Positions 1-13,100 of a stretch of 64,000 bases of DNA are shown piece after piece (position 1 is the first letter of the stretch; each line of letters starts with the position of its first letter). Origin of the DNA: Oegoconia quadripuncta (Eukaryota; Arthropoda; Insecta; Lepidoptera; Autostichidae); assembly GCA_949316235.1 (NCBI GenBank), contig OX438754.1, positions 3,767,501 through 3,831,500 on the forward strand, given 5' to 3'. Both the position numbers and the translations under genes were made by a program. The notes beneath the pieces were generated by a model. That model saw only the letters and a list, made by a program, of their open reading frames with translations. It was not told the origin of the DNA and did not search any database.

Positions 1-70
1 GTCTGCAAATTTTGAAACGGACAACTTACATACGAACATTTTAAACTAAAGCTTACACTATCCTCCGCCC

Positions 71-400
71 GCCTCCGTGGCTCAAAGTAAACAACATTGG
101 GTTTACTATTTGGAGGTCGCGGGTCCCATCCCCAGCGGCGTACATGTTTAAGAACTCGGTTTGGTTGGTGGTAGGGCATTTTAAATGTCCGCCTGGCTTG
201 CTACCACCATCTTATCTAAATCTGCCGCCAAACAGCAATGTTAATAACACTGTCGTGTTCCGGTTGTCAGGGATAAGATAGCCAGTCCCCCAAATGTGTT
301 GCGGTTTCCGGGTCAGTACGCTGCCAGCTTCGACCACATCTTCACTTAACATCAGGTGTGATTGAGGTCAAGTATCATACTGTTGTACATAAAAAAAATT
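71..400 (+). repeat. SINE-A, near full length
   Basis: tRNA-derived head (A-box-like TGGCTCA, B-box region altered to GGTCCCATCC), conserved body with GGTTTGGTTGGTGGTAGGGC and ACCACCATCTTATCTAAATC, and an A-rich end after GTACATAAAA. It lies just downstream of the PLA2 3' end. The family consensus is about 330 bp. Confidence 0.85.
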
Positions 401-420
401 GCGTCGGCACTATATATTTT

Positions 421-426
421 TTTAAT
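421..426 (-). terminator. Possible poly(A) signal of the PLA2 gene (ATTAAA)
   Basis: ATTAAA on the minus strand, 84 nt past the PLA2 stop codon. No AATAAA is seen closer. The poly(A)-like tail of a SINE-A copy (to about 400) lies right downstream, so true cleavage could be elsewhere. Confidence 0.35.
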
Positions 427-509
427 TGTCATCTGGAAACCCCCTAAGACCAAGTTTAGGACCTATTGACTAATTTCTGTCACATTCACAAAATCTCTCA
501 CAAAAACCG

Positions 510-789
510 TCATCGGAACATCAGCAGATTCTGCAACAACCTTATAGGTGATGAACGGCAGAGAGCTCTTCTTCTCGGGCAGGGGTATTTCTTAACACAC
601 ATAGCGAATTTCCTATCGCATTCACACAGTCTCGCAGCGCAGCCATTGATGAACTGATGTTCAGTGTGACGATTCTCCAGCGCGCACAGGGGCTGCCCTC
701 GGTGGCACTTCCAGTAGTAAGGTTGGAAGTAAACTGTGAATAATGGACAGTAGATGTTCTCGTAGCATTCGTCGTGCAGTTTACAGCAT
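510..789 (-). CDS. PLA2 coding exon 4 (catalytic helix to stop)
   Basis: 280 nt from the TTTACAG acceptor to TGA (512-510). It begins by completing Arg and runs straight into CCKLHDECYENIYC, the His/Asp catalytic motif, then GCAARLCECDRKFAMC holding the second catalytic Asp. It ends with a basic tail (PCPRRRALC) and about 15 residues after the last Cys. Frame and motif order match the sPLA2 family, so this exon is secure. Confidence 0.93.
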
Positions 790-1096
790 CTGTAAATTGA
801 AATAATAGTAATCAGATAAATCTACTTTGTCATCATGTTTGACGACCTGTTTGGTGTAGTGGTTAGAAACTCTGCTACTATACCAAATGGTCGCGGGTTC
901 GAATCCCGCTAGGGACATATGTTTGTATGATGAATACAGACATGTGTTCCCGAGTTATGGATGTTTTTCATTTATACATGTATTTATTTACAAAAAAAAA
1001 AGTATTTGTGTAGTTTATCAACCATCTGGTATCCATAACACAAGCCTAGATGCTTACTGTGGACCTAGATGGCGCTGTGTGTTTGTGCAAAGATAT

Positions 1097-1135
<39 letters not shown>

Positions 1136-4100
1136 TCATATTTCACGATTTATTTATCTATAACCAATTATCTATGCATTTAAATAAATGTAATCTCCTC
1201 TAAAGATTGCATATGTTAGACATATTGGCCGGATAAAAACAGTGCATTGTTTACTTAGGTATGTAAATATTAACCTTTTGCTTGATTGTTAACAGTTTGT
1301 AATAGGTGCTTAGCCTGTCAAATAATTATTATTGTTTATGTTCGTTTCTCTTAGGCTTAGACACTGAGATGTATACATTTGTTTATTTCATTATTAATAA
1401 AGAACTTTACAAACAAAACAAACTGTGTCATGGGGCAGGGTAACGTCTCACACAAAAAAACTTAAAATATAATAACCCCACTTATTTATCTACCTACAGT
1501 GTTGTTACGGCATGTAAAAAGAACAGAACCAACCCTTTCATTGTAAAAGGTGTCGACTATGGGACTTTGCACGAAAGGTATCTGTAGATATGCACTTTCA
1601 ATAGCAACGGACTCCCCCCTGTCACGTGTGCATTTCTGTAAAATTGAAAAGAAGACAAAACAGGCCAACTGTTTTACACCGGAGTCAGAGGCTTCTAGTT
1701 TCTCGTATTTCGTATTTTTTTCAAAACTTGACCTAGGCACTTCCGTGCGCTTCTTACAATTCATGACTAAATTGTGCCCGTCCACGACCGAATTTTTTAG
1801 GACCGATAATCGGCCGATTATTTCGTCCATACTTTTATCACCGATTTTGTGACCGATATTTAGTAGAGACATTGTAAAGCGTACGTTCCATTTTTCTCCT
1901 ATAAAAAATCGGTCACCGATTGTCGGTCGTGGGCGCCCACTTATTGGGTAAATTTTCTTACCCGACCGCCAACTCGATCCGGCCTAAAACAATAGAGTTA
2001 TTTCGTCTCGTTTTTGATTTTTTATATGTCAATATTTAAAAAATAAAGTATTTTCCTGTTGTTTTGACTAGAATGCATTGCTGTAACGATGGTATCTAGC
2101 CAGGCGGACATTTGTATTCATTTATACAAAATGTTACAAAAATATATTTACAGGTATCACAAAAACCTATATAGGCTTAAAACCACGATCCAAACCGCGC
2201 ATTAAACTGTACTCCGCTGAATCGAACCTGCGACCTCCGTTTTGTAAGTCTTTTTTTTTAAGCACGACGGTTTGGTACTTGACCTCAATCATACCTGATG
2301 TTAAGTGAAGATAAAGCCAAAGGTGGAAGCGTACTGACCCGGAAACCCCAACACATTTGGAGGACTGGCTATCTTATCTCTGACAACCGGAACACATCAA
2401 TGTTATTAACATTGCTGCGGCAGATTTAAAATGCCGTACCACCAACCAAACCGAGTACTTAAACATGTACCCCGCTGTGTAGATGCGATAATCAATACAA
2501 GTCTAAAAGTAAATAATAAATAAATATTTGGGGCACTTACATCAATCATCTAGTCCCAAACTAAGCAAAGCTTGTACTATGGATACTAGATAACGGATAA
2601 ACATACATAAATATTTATATAAACATCCATGATTCATTATACAAACATTTACCCCTCGCGGGATCGAACCCGCAACCGTTGGTTTCGCTGACAGGCTCCA
2701 CTACACCAATCGGTCGTCACACTTGTTTCTTCGTAAACGCTTTATTGTACACAAAGGCAGTACATTAATTTCATACAATAATAATTTATTTTTCATATTA
2801 AATTACCACTTGAAAATGTAACATATTACTGACTTCACTGTTCACTCACAGCGAAGAACGAGCAAGAAAGTCAAGGGTTGCTTTTTAAATAGGTTGAGGG
2901 TTACAATGTGGTTTGGGTTAAGTAGACTTTAAAATTGCCTTGAAATAAATTCAAAACCGTCATAAAACTAATATTATTTTACAAAAGGCTATTATAAAAT
3001 TTCTGACTATTTGGATGATAAGTAACATGGATACAGGCCGTTTGGCTATTCAGTCAATTAGACAAAGAAGTTTGAATTTATTTCAAGGCAATTTTTAATG
3101 CTACTGGAACCTTGTTATAAAACCCAACATCAAAGTCTATCGTTGTTTGTAAAATAATTTATATAACTCACAGGTTCTCAAACTTAATTCGCACACCACC
3201 CACTTTTAGGTACATATTTCAAAATGTTGTTCAAGCGTAGATCTGCGCTTGAGCATAGTTAGAAAGAGATGCCGATTTGCAAGTTACATAAAGCTGTCCC
3301 TTTTTACCTGTTCTCAAGCGGAGATCTACGCTTGAGCAACATTCTGAAATACGGGCCTTAGAATAAAGCAGATTCTAGAGCCTCCAAAAGCTGCCCATCT
3401 TAAAAACAGGTAGGTATTGCAAATATTATTTATATTCATCATCATCATCTCAGCCCGTAAACATCCCACTGCAGTCTTCTGATCCCACGGCCTTCCCTCG
3501 TATATGAGGGAGTATGAGCCATAGTCCACCACGCTGGACAATTGCGGGTTGTGGACTTCACATGCCTTTGAATTTTTATTTCTCAGGCATGCAGGTTTCC
3601 TCACGATGTTTTCCTTCACCGTTTAAGAGCAGTCGGATAAATGCACATAATTAAATCAAATTTAAAAAGTCATTGGTACATGGCCTGCTTAGGAATCGAA
3701 CCCGGACCTCCCAAAATAGGAGACCGCGTTTTAATCGCTGAGCTACCGACGCTCACGCTTATTAATATTAAACCTTCAATATTATCCCTTTCTGAATTGA
3801 AGTTCAAATTTCTAAACCTCTCTAATTTTCTCTGAGCCGCAAGGGGGGCGCTATCTCCCACTTTGAGAAAGACTGATCTAAGTAGTAGTTATCTAGATAC
3901 CGAAAATCACGATTAATTCCTGATTGTTCTCACGTTTTAATAGATTGAGATACCAAAGACCTTACCGTCGTAATTCCGTTAATTCCACAATGTTATTTCA
4001 TTATTGAGCAACGATGGAAACAATTTGTTCTGTTGGTTTACTTTCGAGGCCTGAGGGTTAATTTATCTTACGTTATGTCATTTATAATAATAGCAACTAT

Positions 4101-7100
4101 GGTTGAACAATTTTAACAAACCGCAAAGCTTTGGTTTTGTTATAAAAAGCAAAATCTATGGTGTTTTGCTTCAACAAGTACGAATAACGAACTTATACAT
4201 ATTTGCATTGGTGTAATAGAGGATGTGTTTCACATAGGTCGGAGTGTACAAACCACAAATGAGAATCAAGATTTAAGTCATTTATTGTTTTACATACATA
4301 ACGTCACGACCTTTATCCCAAATGGTGTGGTCAGAGTTGTTCCCAACATTAGTGTTTGGGTGTTGCTTGAAACAACATCTCAACATATATATACTCTAAG
4401 CATCACTTAGATAATGTATTTTCAGTGCTCTTGTTGTAATGTCTAAGAGCAAGGGAGTGAGAGCCTGGAGATCTGTAGCACAGGTTTCGAACCTATTTCA
4501 GACTCCAGTCTCTCGCAAAGGAATTTGTTTTTGTATTTACCTAACTTTACTATTTAATCAATGCACCTATTTCTTTGTGGTGAGATAATAAATATTTATT
4601 ATTATTATGTATTTTTTTAGAGCACCTTAAAGGGAGTGTTTCAGTAGTGTGGGCCTATCCGACAACACACTAACATACTATGGCAGGTATAGATGACGCC
4701 GAACGATTGATGTTGTGCGGAGAATAACAGCTATCTGCATCTTATTCCGCAGAGTCGTCGGAACCGCCTCCGTGGCTCAATGTAAACAACATTGGGTTTA
4801 CGATTCGGAGGCCGCGGGTTCGATCCCCAGCGTGGTACATGTGTAAGTACTTGGTTTGGTTGGTGGTAGGGCATTTTAAATGTCTGCCTGGCTAGCTACC
4901 ACCATCTTATCTAAATCTACCACCAAGCCGCAATGTTAATAGCATTGTTGTGTTCCGGTTGTCAGAGATAAGATAGCCAGTCCCCCAAATGTGTTGGGGT
5001 TTCCGGGTCAGTACGCTTCCACCTTCGACCTCATCTTCACTTAACATCAGGTGTGATTGAGGTCAAGTAACAACCCGTTGTGCATAAAAAAAAATAAAAA
5101 AAAAAGGTCCAGCTTAAGTAGACGCTCTGACAGACCCTTTGAAATAACACCAGTGCTGGAAAGAATGAGGGGCACCACTGTTACCTCCCTCTGCTGCCAG
5201 ACTTGCCGAATCTCCTCGTATTTCTTCAGCTTTTCTTCGGTATACCTCTTGATTATTATTATTATTATTTTAGTTTATATTAGTTTAATCTCTCCAAGGA
5301 GGTAAAATTTTGCACGGGTCTAAGCCAAATGTATAAGTCTACGTTATGTTAATTTAACGAGAGGAATTTCCTTACTAATCTGCATGTTTAAGATTGTTGC
5401 TTTTTGTAGTAGTGTGGCTATGGATGGATGAATGTCTAGTGTGTTGAGGCTGGTGTGAAGTGTCTTGGGTATTATTATTAACATCCACGGTTCACCTTAC
5501 GAAATATACAGAAATGATTATTTGTCTGTAGTAAGCTCTGCTTTATGGTATTCTACAAAGTTTCACTGAGGAAGGAATTAAGTTATGTCTCCAGTTCTTT
5601 GTTTATTCTACTATTACACGGTGTATAAGCCATCTGATGTGTGGTTTTGGCACGTAAAAAGAATAGAACCAACCCGTCTCTTCTTGTGGGTGTCGTAAAA
5701 GGCGACTAAGGAACTTTACACCAAAAGACATCTGTAGATTTGCATGTTTTCACTCATTCCTTGTCACGTGTGAATTGTGGATGTTGTTTCAAGTTTAAAC
5801 CTTAATGCATATGACCATCCCATTTGGGATACAGATCGTGACGTTATGTATATATAAGCCAGGTGTCAAATCCACTTACCTATCGATCCCGTCAGTAGGC
5901 CTCCCAGATCCCAGGAATCCGCAGTAGCAGCCGTAGCCCTTGTAGGCCAGGGGTTCGCAACCTGTCGCGCAGTACATCATATTGTACAAGTGGAGTACGC
6001 CGCGCTTGCCTCGGTTCTCACCCTTACTCATTATCGCCGTTGGGTTCATGTTCCTGGAATAACAAAGAAAACAATTTTTATTTTATTTCGGACGAATAAT
6101 TCCATAGGTTACAGGAGTAAAATTAATTGAAAGTAACACTACTTTCACCAGCATTCGAAAATAAACAATCTGGTTTTTTTTAATATCTGAAAATCGGAAT
6201 ACTACACTGCTATTAATATTGCTGTTTGGCAGCAGACTTAAATAAGATGGTGGTAGCTAGCCAGGCGAACATTTTAAAATGCCATTAAAATGGTTGGTGG
6301 TACAACCAAACCGAGTTCTGTATCCCGCTGGAATCGTACCCGAGACCTCCGATTCGTAAACTCTATGTTGTTTACATTGAACTACGGAGGCGGTTCAAAT
6401 TGATTCAGCTGTTTTCGCTTTTTTTTTTTTTTTTTTTTTATTGAAGAGGTGGGCAAACGATGCTTTTGGCTTTGCAATGCCACAGCAGATAGAGAGGGCG
6501 TTATAAAGAATATAAGAGATATCTTCTATCAAAAACTATGTAAGTATTAAAAAAAAGCATATTTTGTATTTTGCAGGCGCCAACCTACATGTTACAAATC
6601 CTTGGCATACAATGTATCCTATGGCACTCTAGGGATCAAGACGAATCGAACGACATCTTGCACTTCAAAATCGGTCGAGCTGTTTAGGCTACAGGAGGTA
6701 ACAAAAAATCTACACAATACATACAATACACTCTAAAAATATTATCCCCCTTTTTGGGGCTGTCGGATAAAACCATTACCTTCATTTTTGGGGTTGTCGG
6801 GTAAAAACAGTGTACCTAGATCTCCCGGATCACCATCTTTATTACAATGTAGGTATGTTCCGGAAAACTATTAAAAAACGTTAAGTTCCCTCTGTTAGTT
6901 CCATTGAATAGTTTCACGGGGGAATTGTTAACGAATCGTCATTTTCTCACTACTTATACATATTTATTAGGTGGAAAGCGGTTCTACGTACGGAAGTAAA
7001 TAAAAAACAGAAAAATGTGCATCGATGTTTAACCCCGATGAAAAACAACTAGTGTTATGCGTTTGACGGCGTTTGTTTGTTTGTTTGTTTGTAAACGCTT

Positions 7101-10100
7101 TATTGTACAAAGAGGCAATGTATTAATTTTTGCATTGATACATAAATTGAGTACAACAGCGGACTAATCCCAAAGAGGGATTTCTTCCAGTCAACCATAG
7201 GGTTAGTTAGAAAAGTTAGAAAAAGGCGTTGTGTTTGTCCAGTCTTTGTCTGGACGTAACGTATCTTCAAGAGCCTTCAAGTGATGACTGGACCTCTAGG
7301 GAACTCATGGTATTCACGGATGGCTCTAAAACGAGGTATGGCACTGGCTTTGGGATTTTCTGAGAGGACTTACAAATCAACATTCCAGCGCCTTTTGACG
7401 CCTATAATACAGTCTTCCAGGCCGAATGTATAGGCATCACACAGGCAGCGAAAGTGATTTTCAACAGTCTGGTGATAAATTACTCCATCCGAATTCTATT
7501 TGACAGTAAGGCGGTCCTACCAGCCCGAACAACAACAGCATAACTTCTGGGCTCATCTTAGAATGTCATCAGTCTCTGATGGAGGTGTGTTCATGTAACG
7601 ACATAACTCTTCAGTGGATCAAGGAGCAACTACGCTGCGGAGGATTTGTCGTGAAGAAGAAGGAGCTCTGCAATGATGGTACCGGAGCCAATCGTCGCAT
7701 TGCGTTTTTGCTAAAGCAAATCATGGCTACGCCAGCGGACTACACCACTACACAACAATGACTGGACCTCAAGGGTTCCAGCACGGACTGTGAGAATGGA
7801 CGGATCGACCAGGGGATTGACCGTTTGAGGACCCCGCTTATAGGTAAAGTCTGTACTATGGGTGCCAAAGGAAGATTTGTGTACTTACATAACACTGACA
7901 AAATATTTCGAAGCGCCTAGCTAATGTTATTGGGGACTGACGTTTTCTCGCTCAACGCTTAAGTTTTTGCCTTCAGCGAGGAAAGTATATGACGAACTGC
8001 GTAGAGCGACTGGAAGCACCTTGAGTTTAAAAGTCACATTTTATTTGAAAATCTTACCTCACTCCTTTCAAGTAGTCATCCTCAGGCACTGAGTATCTAA
8101 AGGGGTCATGAGCGAACCCTACCAGCAGTGGCTCCTTAACATTATCCCTAATATTATATTCGTAGTCCTCCAGCTCGTTTTCTCTGAAGTCCTCCTCGTG
8201 ACTGTTTGACTTAAAGCTATGTTCAAGGTTGTATGGCCTCGGTCTGTGCTGCAACTGAACGTAATCCGTCTCGTTGTATATCTCAGCGAAGGTGAGCTGG
8301 CGAAGACTCCGCGACCAATCTGAAGAGAAAGCAGAAGAGAAGGTTTTTACTAGAATTTACATGACTTGCAAATGTTCGTTATATGTATGCTATAGTCAGG
8401 ATCGTCTCATCACGAGGGAAACTCCATGACAGTTAATAGCATGGTTATACGAAATGATGCATACACGGTTTAGAATAATATGTGATAATCATGTTGTAGT
8501 ACTTAAAACCTTAAAAGTATTTTTAGCGTAGAACTTATTTACGGATAAAAGAGCAACATTTACAGGTCACCAGATGGAGAGTGGTCACCGTCGTACACGG
8601 ATCGTATATGATCTCGCTCCGTTCACATTTGCGATAGCGTCGCGCGGCCTGCTTACACTGGTAGGGTTACGGTCGTCGTGTCCAACTGTACAATGTATTT
8701 GTTTTTTGTGTGTAAAGATAAAGTTATCATAGCATTGTTGAAAGTTAAAAAAATATAGGTCATTTCAACAGATGGATGGATAAGACTAATTTCATCTAGT
8801 TCCACGCAACATCCTCGAATTACAAAAGGTCGTATAATACTCGTATATCCTGTACCGAAACCATCCCATACCGTACAAATACCTGTGTTTTTCACGCACT
8901 ATATCTCTCCGAACAATAATGTAATTGAACACAGCCGAGAGTACCATAATGGGTCGTTTTAATGGAGTCACCCACCTGTGAAAATAACCCATTGACAAAA
9001 GCTAGATCGATATATCATTCATTAATCAACATTATGGCGTAATTTTGTTATTAGCCTGTTTATCACACGGTGTGATTCACACTCAGTACTTAATTATTAG
9101 TAAGCACTGTTTAAAATGAGAAGGCCGCCGCGGTCGACGATTTTAGGCCAGCGCGTCGTCGCCGCTCTGGCAAATTCAGACTCGGACATGTCTAGTAGTG
9201 GACGACGTAAGTACACGCGTCCTGGATAAAGCTACGTCGCCTATTCTTAGCAAGATTAACAGGAGCATTAGGAGTCGCGTAGGTATAGAATATAATTAGC
9301 AATCATTTATTATTATCATTCTCTTATTTAGGTTAAGTTCATTCTCATCCTCATCTCTCTGCCCATTGCCATAATTTGCTAATTCGCTGGGCTTTGTTCT
9401 TGGTTTTTCTACGGATATCCTCATTCCTTATTCGTTCTAGTAGTGAAACGTCGTCAAGTAACATCCTATCTTGAGCTTTGTTATGAGGCCAACAGTTGAG
9501 GGTACACTAACAAGTCACAGTCATTATAACAAACATCTGATCAATATACTTGTCAGAGACAGTCCTATTTATAGAGCGTCCATGGAGTCTGAGGAATTAG
9601 CCGCCCTCGTGCTTCTGGAGTAGAGGTGGCTACATATCGGGCTGCTCATCTCAGAGGGTTCTATCTGAATCGATCTCGTAGTGACACGCCGAGCATCGCC
9701 TTCACCATAGCTCATTGCATGACCTTGAGCTTTGTTTTGAGGTCCTTAATGATAGACCACGTTCCAGTGATACAAGACGTCATCATCATAAGTCACACAC
9801 ATTGATTAAAAAGATTTCGTCTTTAATACGTAGGAAGGTGTTATAAATACGAAAGTTTATTTGTTTGTTTGTTTGTTATAATAACGTTGTATAAAAACGG
9901 GAAAATACGGTAAAAAATTAGCTTAACAAGACGTAATTCAGAACTGACTTATATATAATTGCTATCTTATACAGGTATATTAGAGAGGTAAGTTTGTATA
10001 AGCCTAAAAAAACGAGCTAGATTTTTTAGACAACCCTATTTTTAATTTGTATCTTAATAACAATATACTAACTGATATTTAATTAGGTAGACCTTTGTTA

Positions 10101-13100
10101 AACACATTTTACTTATTGATGGATAAAAAACTAAGCATGTTATAATTAGGCATGCATGTGTTTTAGCTGAAAATGTCGTCGAGCTGCATTGCTTAGGAAA
10201 TAAAAATGAGAAATAATATTTTGTAAACGATAATTTCCCTAAATGTTTTGAATTTAAAGAAATACCCATCCATTGAGCATTTTTTTTACAGAAACATATT
10301 TTTCAACTTTAGCTTATTTAGTTACTTACTTAGTACTTGCGTTTCTTACAAATGCTTAATTTTTGATAAAATAAATGCTACATTTACAACACTTTATTAA
10401 ATATTTCAAGAAAATCGCGGTTATTCGTTTTTCCGAGGTCAAACCGTATTTTCTCTGGGCTAAATATGGGTGAACATAAGTACACGAATAAAATTACATA
10501 CAGACGAACATAGAACCTCTTCTTCTTTGAAATCGGTTAAAAACACGACTGTCAAGATTATGGACACAGACTAGATTTTGTCCTGGAAATTAAAAAGAAA
10601 ATCATTAGCAGATTTAAAAAATTTATTTACCTAGATCCAAAAACATCCTAATACTAATTTTAGACAAGAGACAGCATAAGTTAAAACTTCTTTAAAAATA
10701 ATAATAACTGTTATTGCTGCGCTGGCTGGTAGGTTTTTTTAAGAATAACTATAATTTATTACGAACAACATATTACGATACAAAAACAAAGAAGTAGTAA
10801 ATTATAGCTAAAAAAAGAAATACAAATTATAAATTAGATGCGCTTAATGCTGTCACGTGTTGCGACGTGCACAATAATGGGTTAGCACTCAGCTCAACCA
10901 ATCACACTATTTAGGACACTTACTCCATTCACCTAGTCCTAAACTAAGCAATGCTTATACTATGGATACTAGATAACGAATAACCATACACAATTCCATA
11001 TGTCAAAATATTCCAGTCATTATCCTCTTTCGTAGGTCTGCTGGAAGAAATTTCATTGTAGAAATAAGCAGAACCTGTTGTGTCGTCTCTTTATGTTGTA
11101 TCTGTATGTTTTTTTTTCTTGATTGCAATAAATGTTAAATAAATAAATAAATATTTATATAATCATCCATGACTCGGGAAATGTCGTACTCATCACACAA
11201 ACATTTACCCCTCGCGGGATCGAACCCGCAACCGTTGGTTTCCCAGACAGGATCACTATCTACTACGCCAATCGTTCGTCAATAAATCCCTCAAGAGATC
11301 AAGTACCACAACAGGTTCGTACTTGATCTCAATTACACCTAATGTTATGTGAAGATGAGGCCGAAGATGGAAGCGTACTGACCCGGAAACCCCAACACAT
11401 TTGGGGGACTGACTCTTATCTCTGACAACCGGAACACAACAATGCTATTAACATTGTTCCTTGGCGGCAGATTTAGATAAGTATTGTAAACGGTATCTAC
11501 AGACGGGAATAACGCTTTTTAGTTCATTGGTATTTTCTTTTTCCCAACCAAGAATCACACGGCAAGGCAAAATACTAGCAAGCAATTAATAAAGTGTCAG
11601 ACTACAGCACACGGGAGCGATGCACGCGAGCGCATGTTCTAACTATTGTGTTACATAACCCCATAGATCGCCCGTTATAGTAATGAGATGGTTGACTTTA
11701 GCATACAATAGCTAATCACTATAGTTGCGTAACGTGGAAGCGTCAATCATGATTCGTGACCTATAGTAATGTTTTTAACTCGTCTGCCATCACCCCGTTA
11801 CACTTGGATAGTGTCTGTAAACGAGTGATTGTTAAAAACGAATAAATATTTAGCAATATTATTTCAGCCTTAGGACCAGTAGGGCATTTTAAATGCCCGC
11901 CTGGCTAGCTACCAACACCTTATCTAAATCTGCCGCCAAACAGCAATGTTAATAGCATTGTTGTGTTTCGGTTGTCAGAGATAAGATAGCCAGTTCTCCA
12001 AAATGTTTGGGTTTCCGGGTCAGTACGCTTCCACCATCGGCCTCATCTTCACTTAACATCAGGTGTGATTGAGGTCAAGTGCTAACCCGTTGTGCATAAT
12101 AAAAAAATGGCTTCAGGTGAACGAGGTCAAGCGCAAACTCGATCAATATAGGTATTTATAAAAATATTAATTGCGGACTAAATACAAATATCAAGTATAG
12201 CTTAGTTTACCTCAGCGCCGCGTAACAGGTGTTACACTTGACTTGCGGTCACTGTGACTATTGGTTTTTAGCAGCCAGCGGCAACCACGAGACCCGCAGC
12301 GAATAGGCATTACATATTTACAAATGCCGTGCAATCTTTGACTTTGACTCTCACATATTGATCTGTCGATGTTTGAAAGATTTGGCAACTGACCTTCTGT
12401 TATTCATCTATTTTGTACGAGCCGTTATGTGCATATAATGTCAAGGTGGATGTCTGACTGCTCTGATGGACACAATGGTGGGCGTGGGATATGTCGAATG
12501 GTGAGGCAAGTTGTTTTGGTAACGTAGATGAAAAAAGTAATTAGACCAGATGCCTTCTTTCATCTGTAGAAGCAAGAGTTTCGGGCGACTTACAAATTAG
12601 GGGATGATTTCTAGGAATAAATTTAAAGAAATCGATTATTAACATTATCATCACAATGTATTTACGTAAGCTTAATGTTTAGAAAGATCTAGATACCATA
12701 TCTAGAATATATGTATAGGACTAATTATGTATTAAGCAAGGGAAGGCAACTATAGCAAAATAAAATAGGTGAAGATAGACTGAAGAAATTAGAAAATTTA
12801 GGGAATTCCGAAAAATTATCATATCATATGGATAGACAAACCAACCATAGTGTTATACGATAAATATCTTCCAAACGGCTTAATCGATTTCAATCAAATA
12901 CCTACGCCTAATACCTAGCTCGCAAACATCAGTTATCGAAAATTAAAAAATATAGTCTTTAACATCCTTCTTTTTGCGTCGGGGGCTGAAAAGTGTAGGA
13001 AACATGTGTCGAAGTGTTACACTGTATTAGATATTATAGTAAATAAAGTATCTATGTGGGTTGTGTGATTCGCAGCAGTAGTGTTTGGCGACGGTCCAAG

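Larger units (their letters stand above)
790..5879 (-). other. PLA2 intron 3 with repeats
   Basis: GT..AG intron of 5.1 kb. It contains SINE-B (841-1140), dispersed family G pieces (1500-1670, 4285-4390, 5640-5862), SINE-A copies (2251-2480, 4766-5105), SINE-B' (2519-2717), family M (about 2795-3100), a TIR element (3209-3358) and SINE-C (3448-3757). Stretches such as 1141-1500, 1671-2250, 3760-4280 and 5106-5640 show no gene that I can support. Confidence 0.75.
6054..8057 (-). other. PLA2 intron 2 with SINE and fossil LINE
   Basis: GT..AG intron of 2.0 kb. It holds a SINE-A fragment (6210-6394), a T19 run (about 6421-6439), a GTTT microsatellite (about 7072-7093) and a decayed LINE RNase H piece (7295-7640). 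6440-7020 has nothing recognised. Confidence 0.8.

Noticed and set aside
1096..1136. CRISPR-like regular repeats
   Set aside because: A (TTTA)n microsatellite at a SINE tail; no spacers, eukaryotic context.
1486..1872. 128-codon minus-strand and 100-codon plus-strand frames
   Set aside because: Both overlap dispersed family G; frames mirror the repeat and have no gene signals.
12180..12310. Possible extra PLA2 exon on the minus strand (good GAG|GTAAAC donor)
   Set aside because: All frames reach a stop or give the wrong phase for exon 2; at best a non-coding leader exon.
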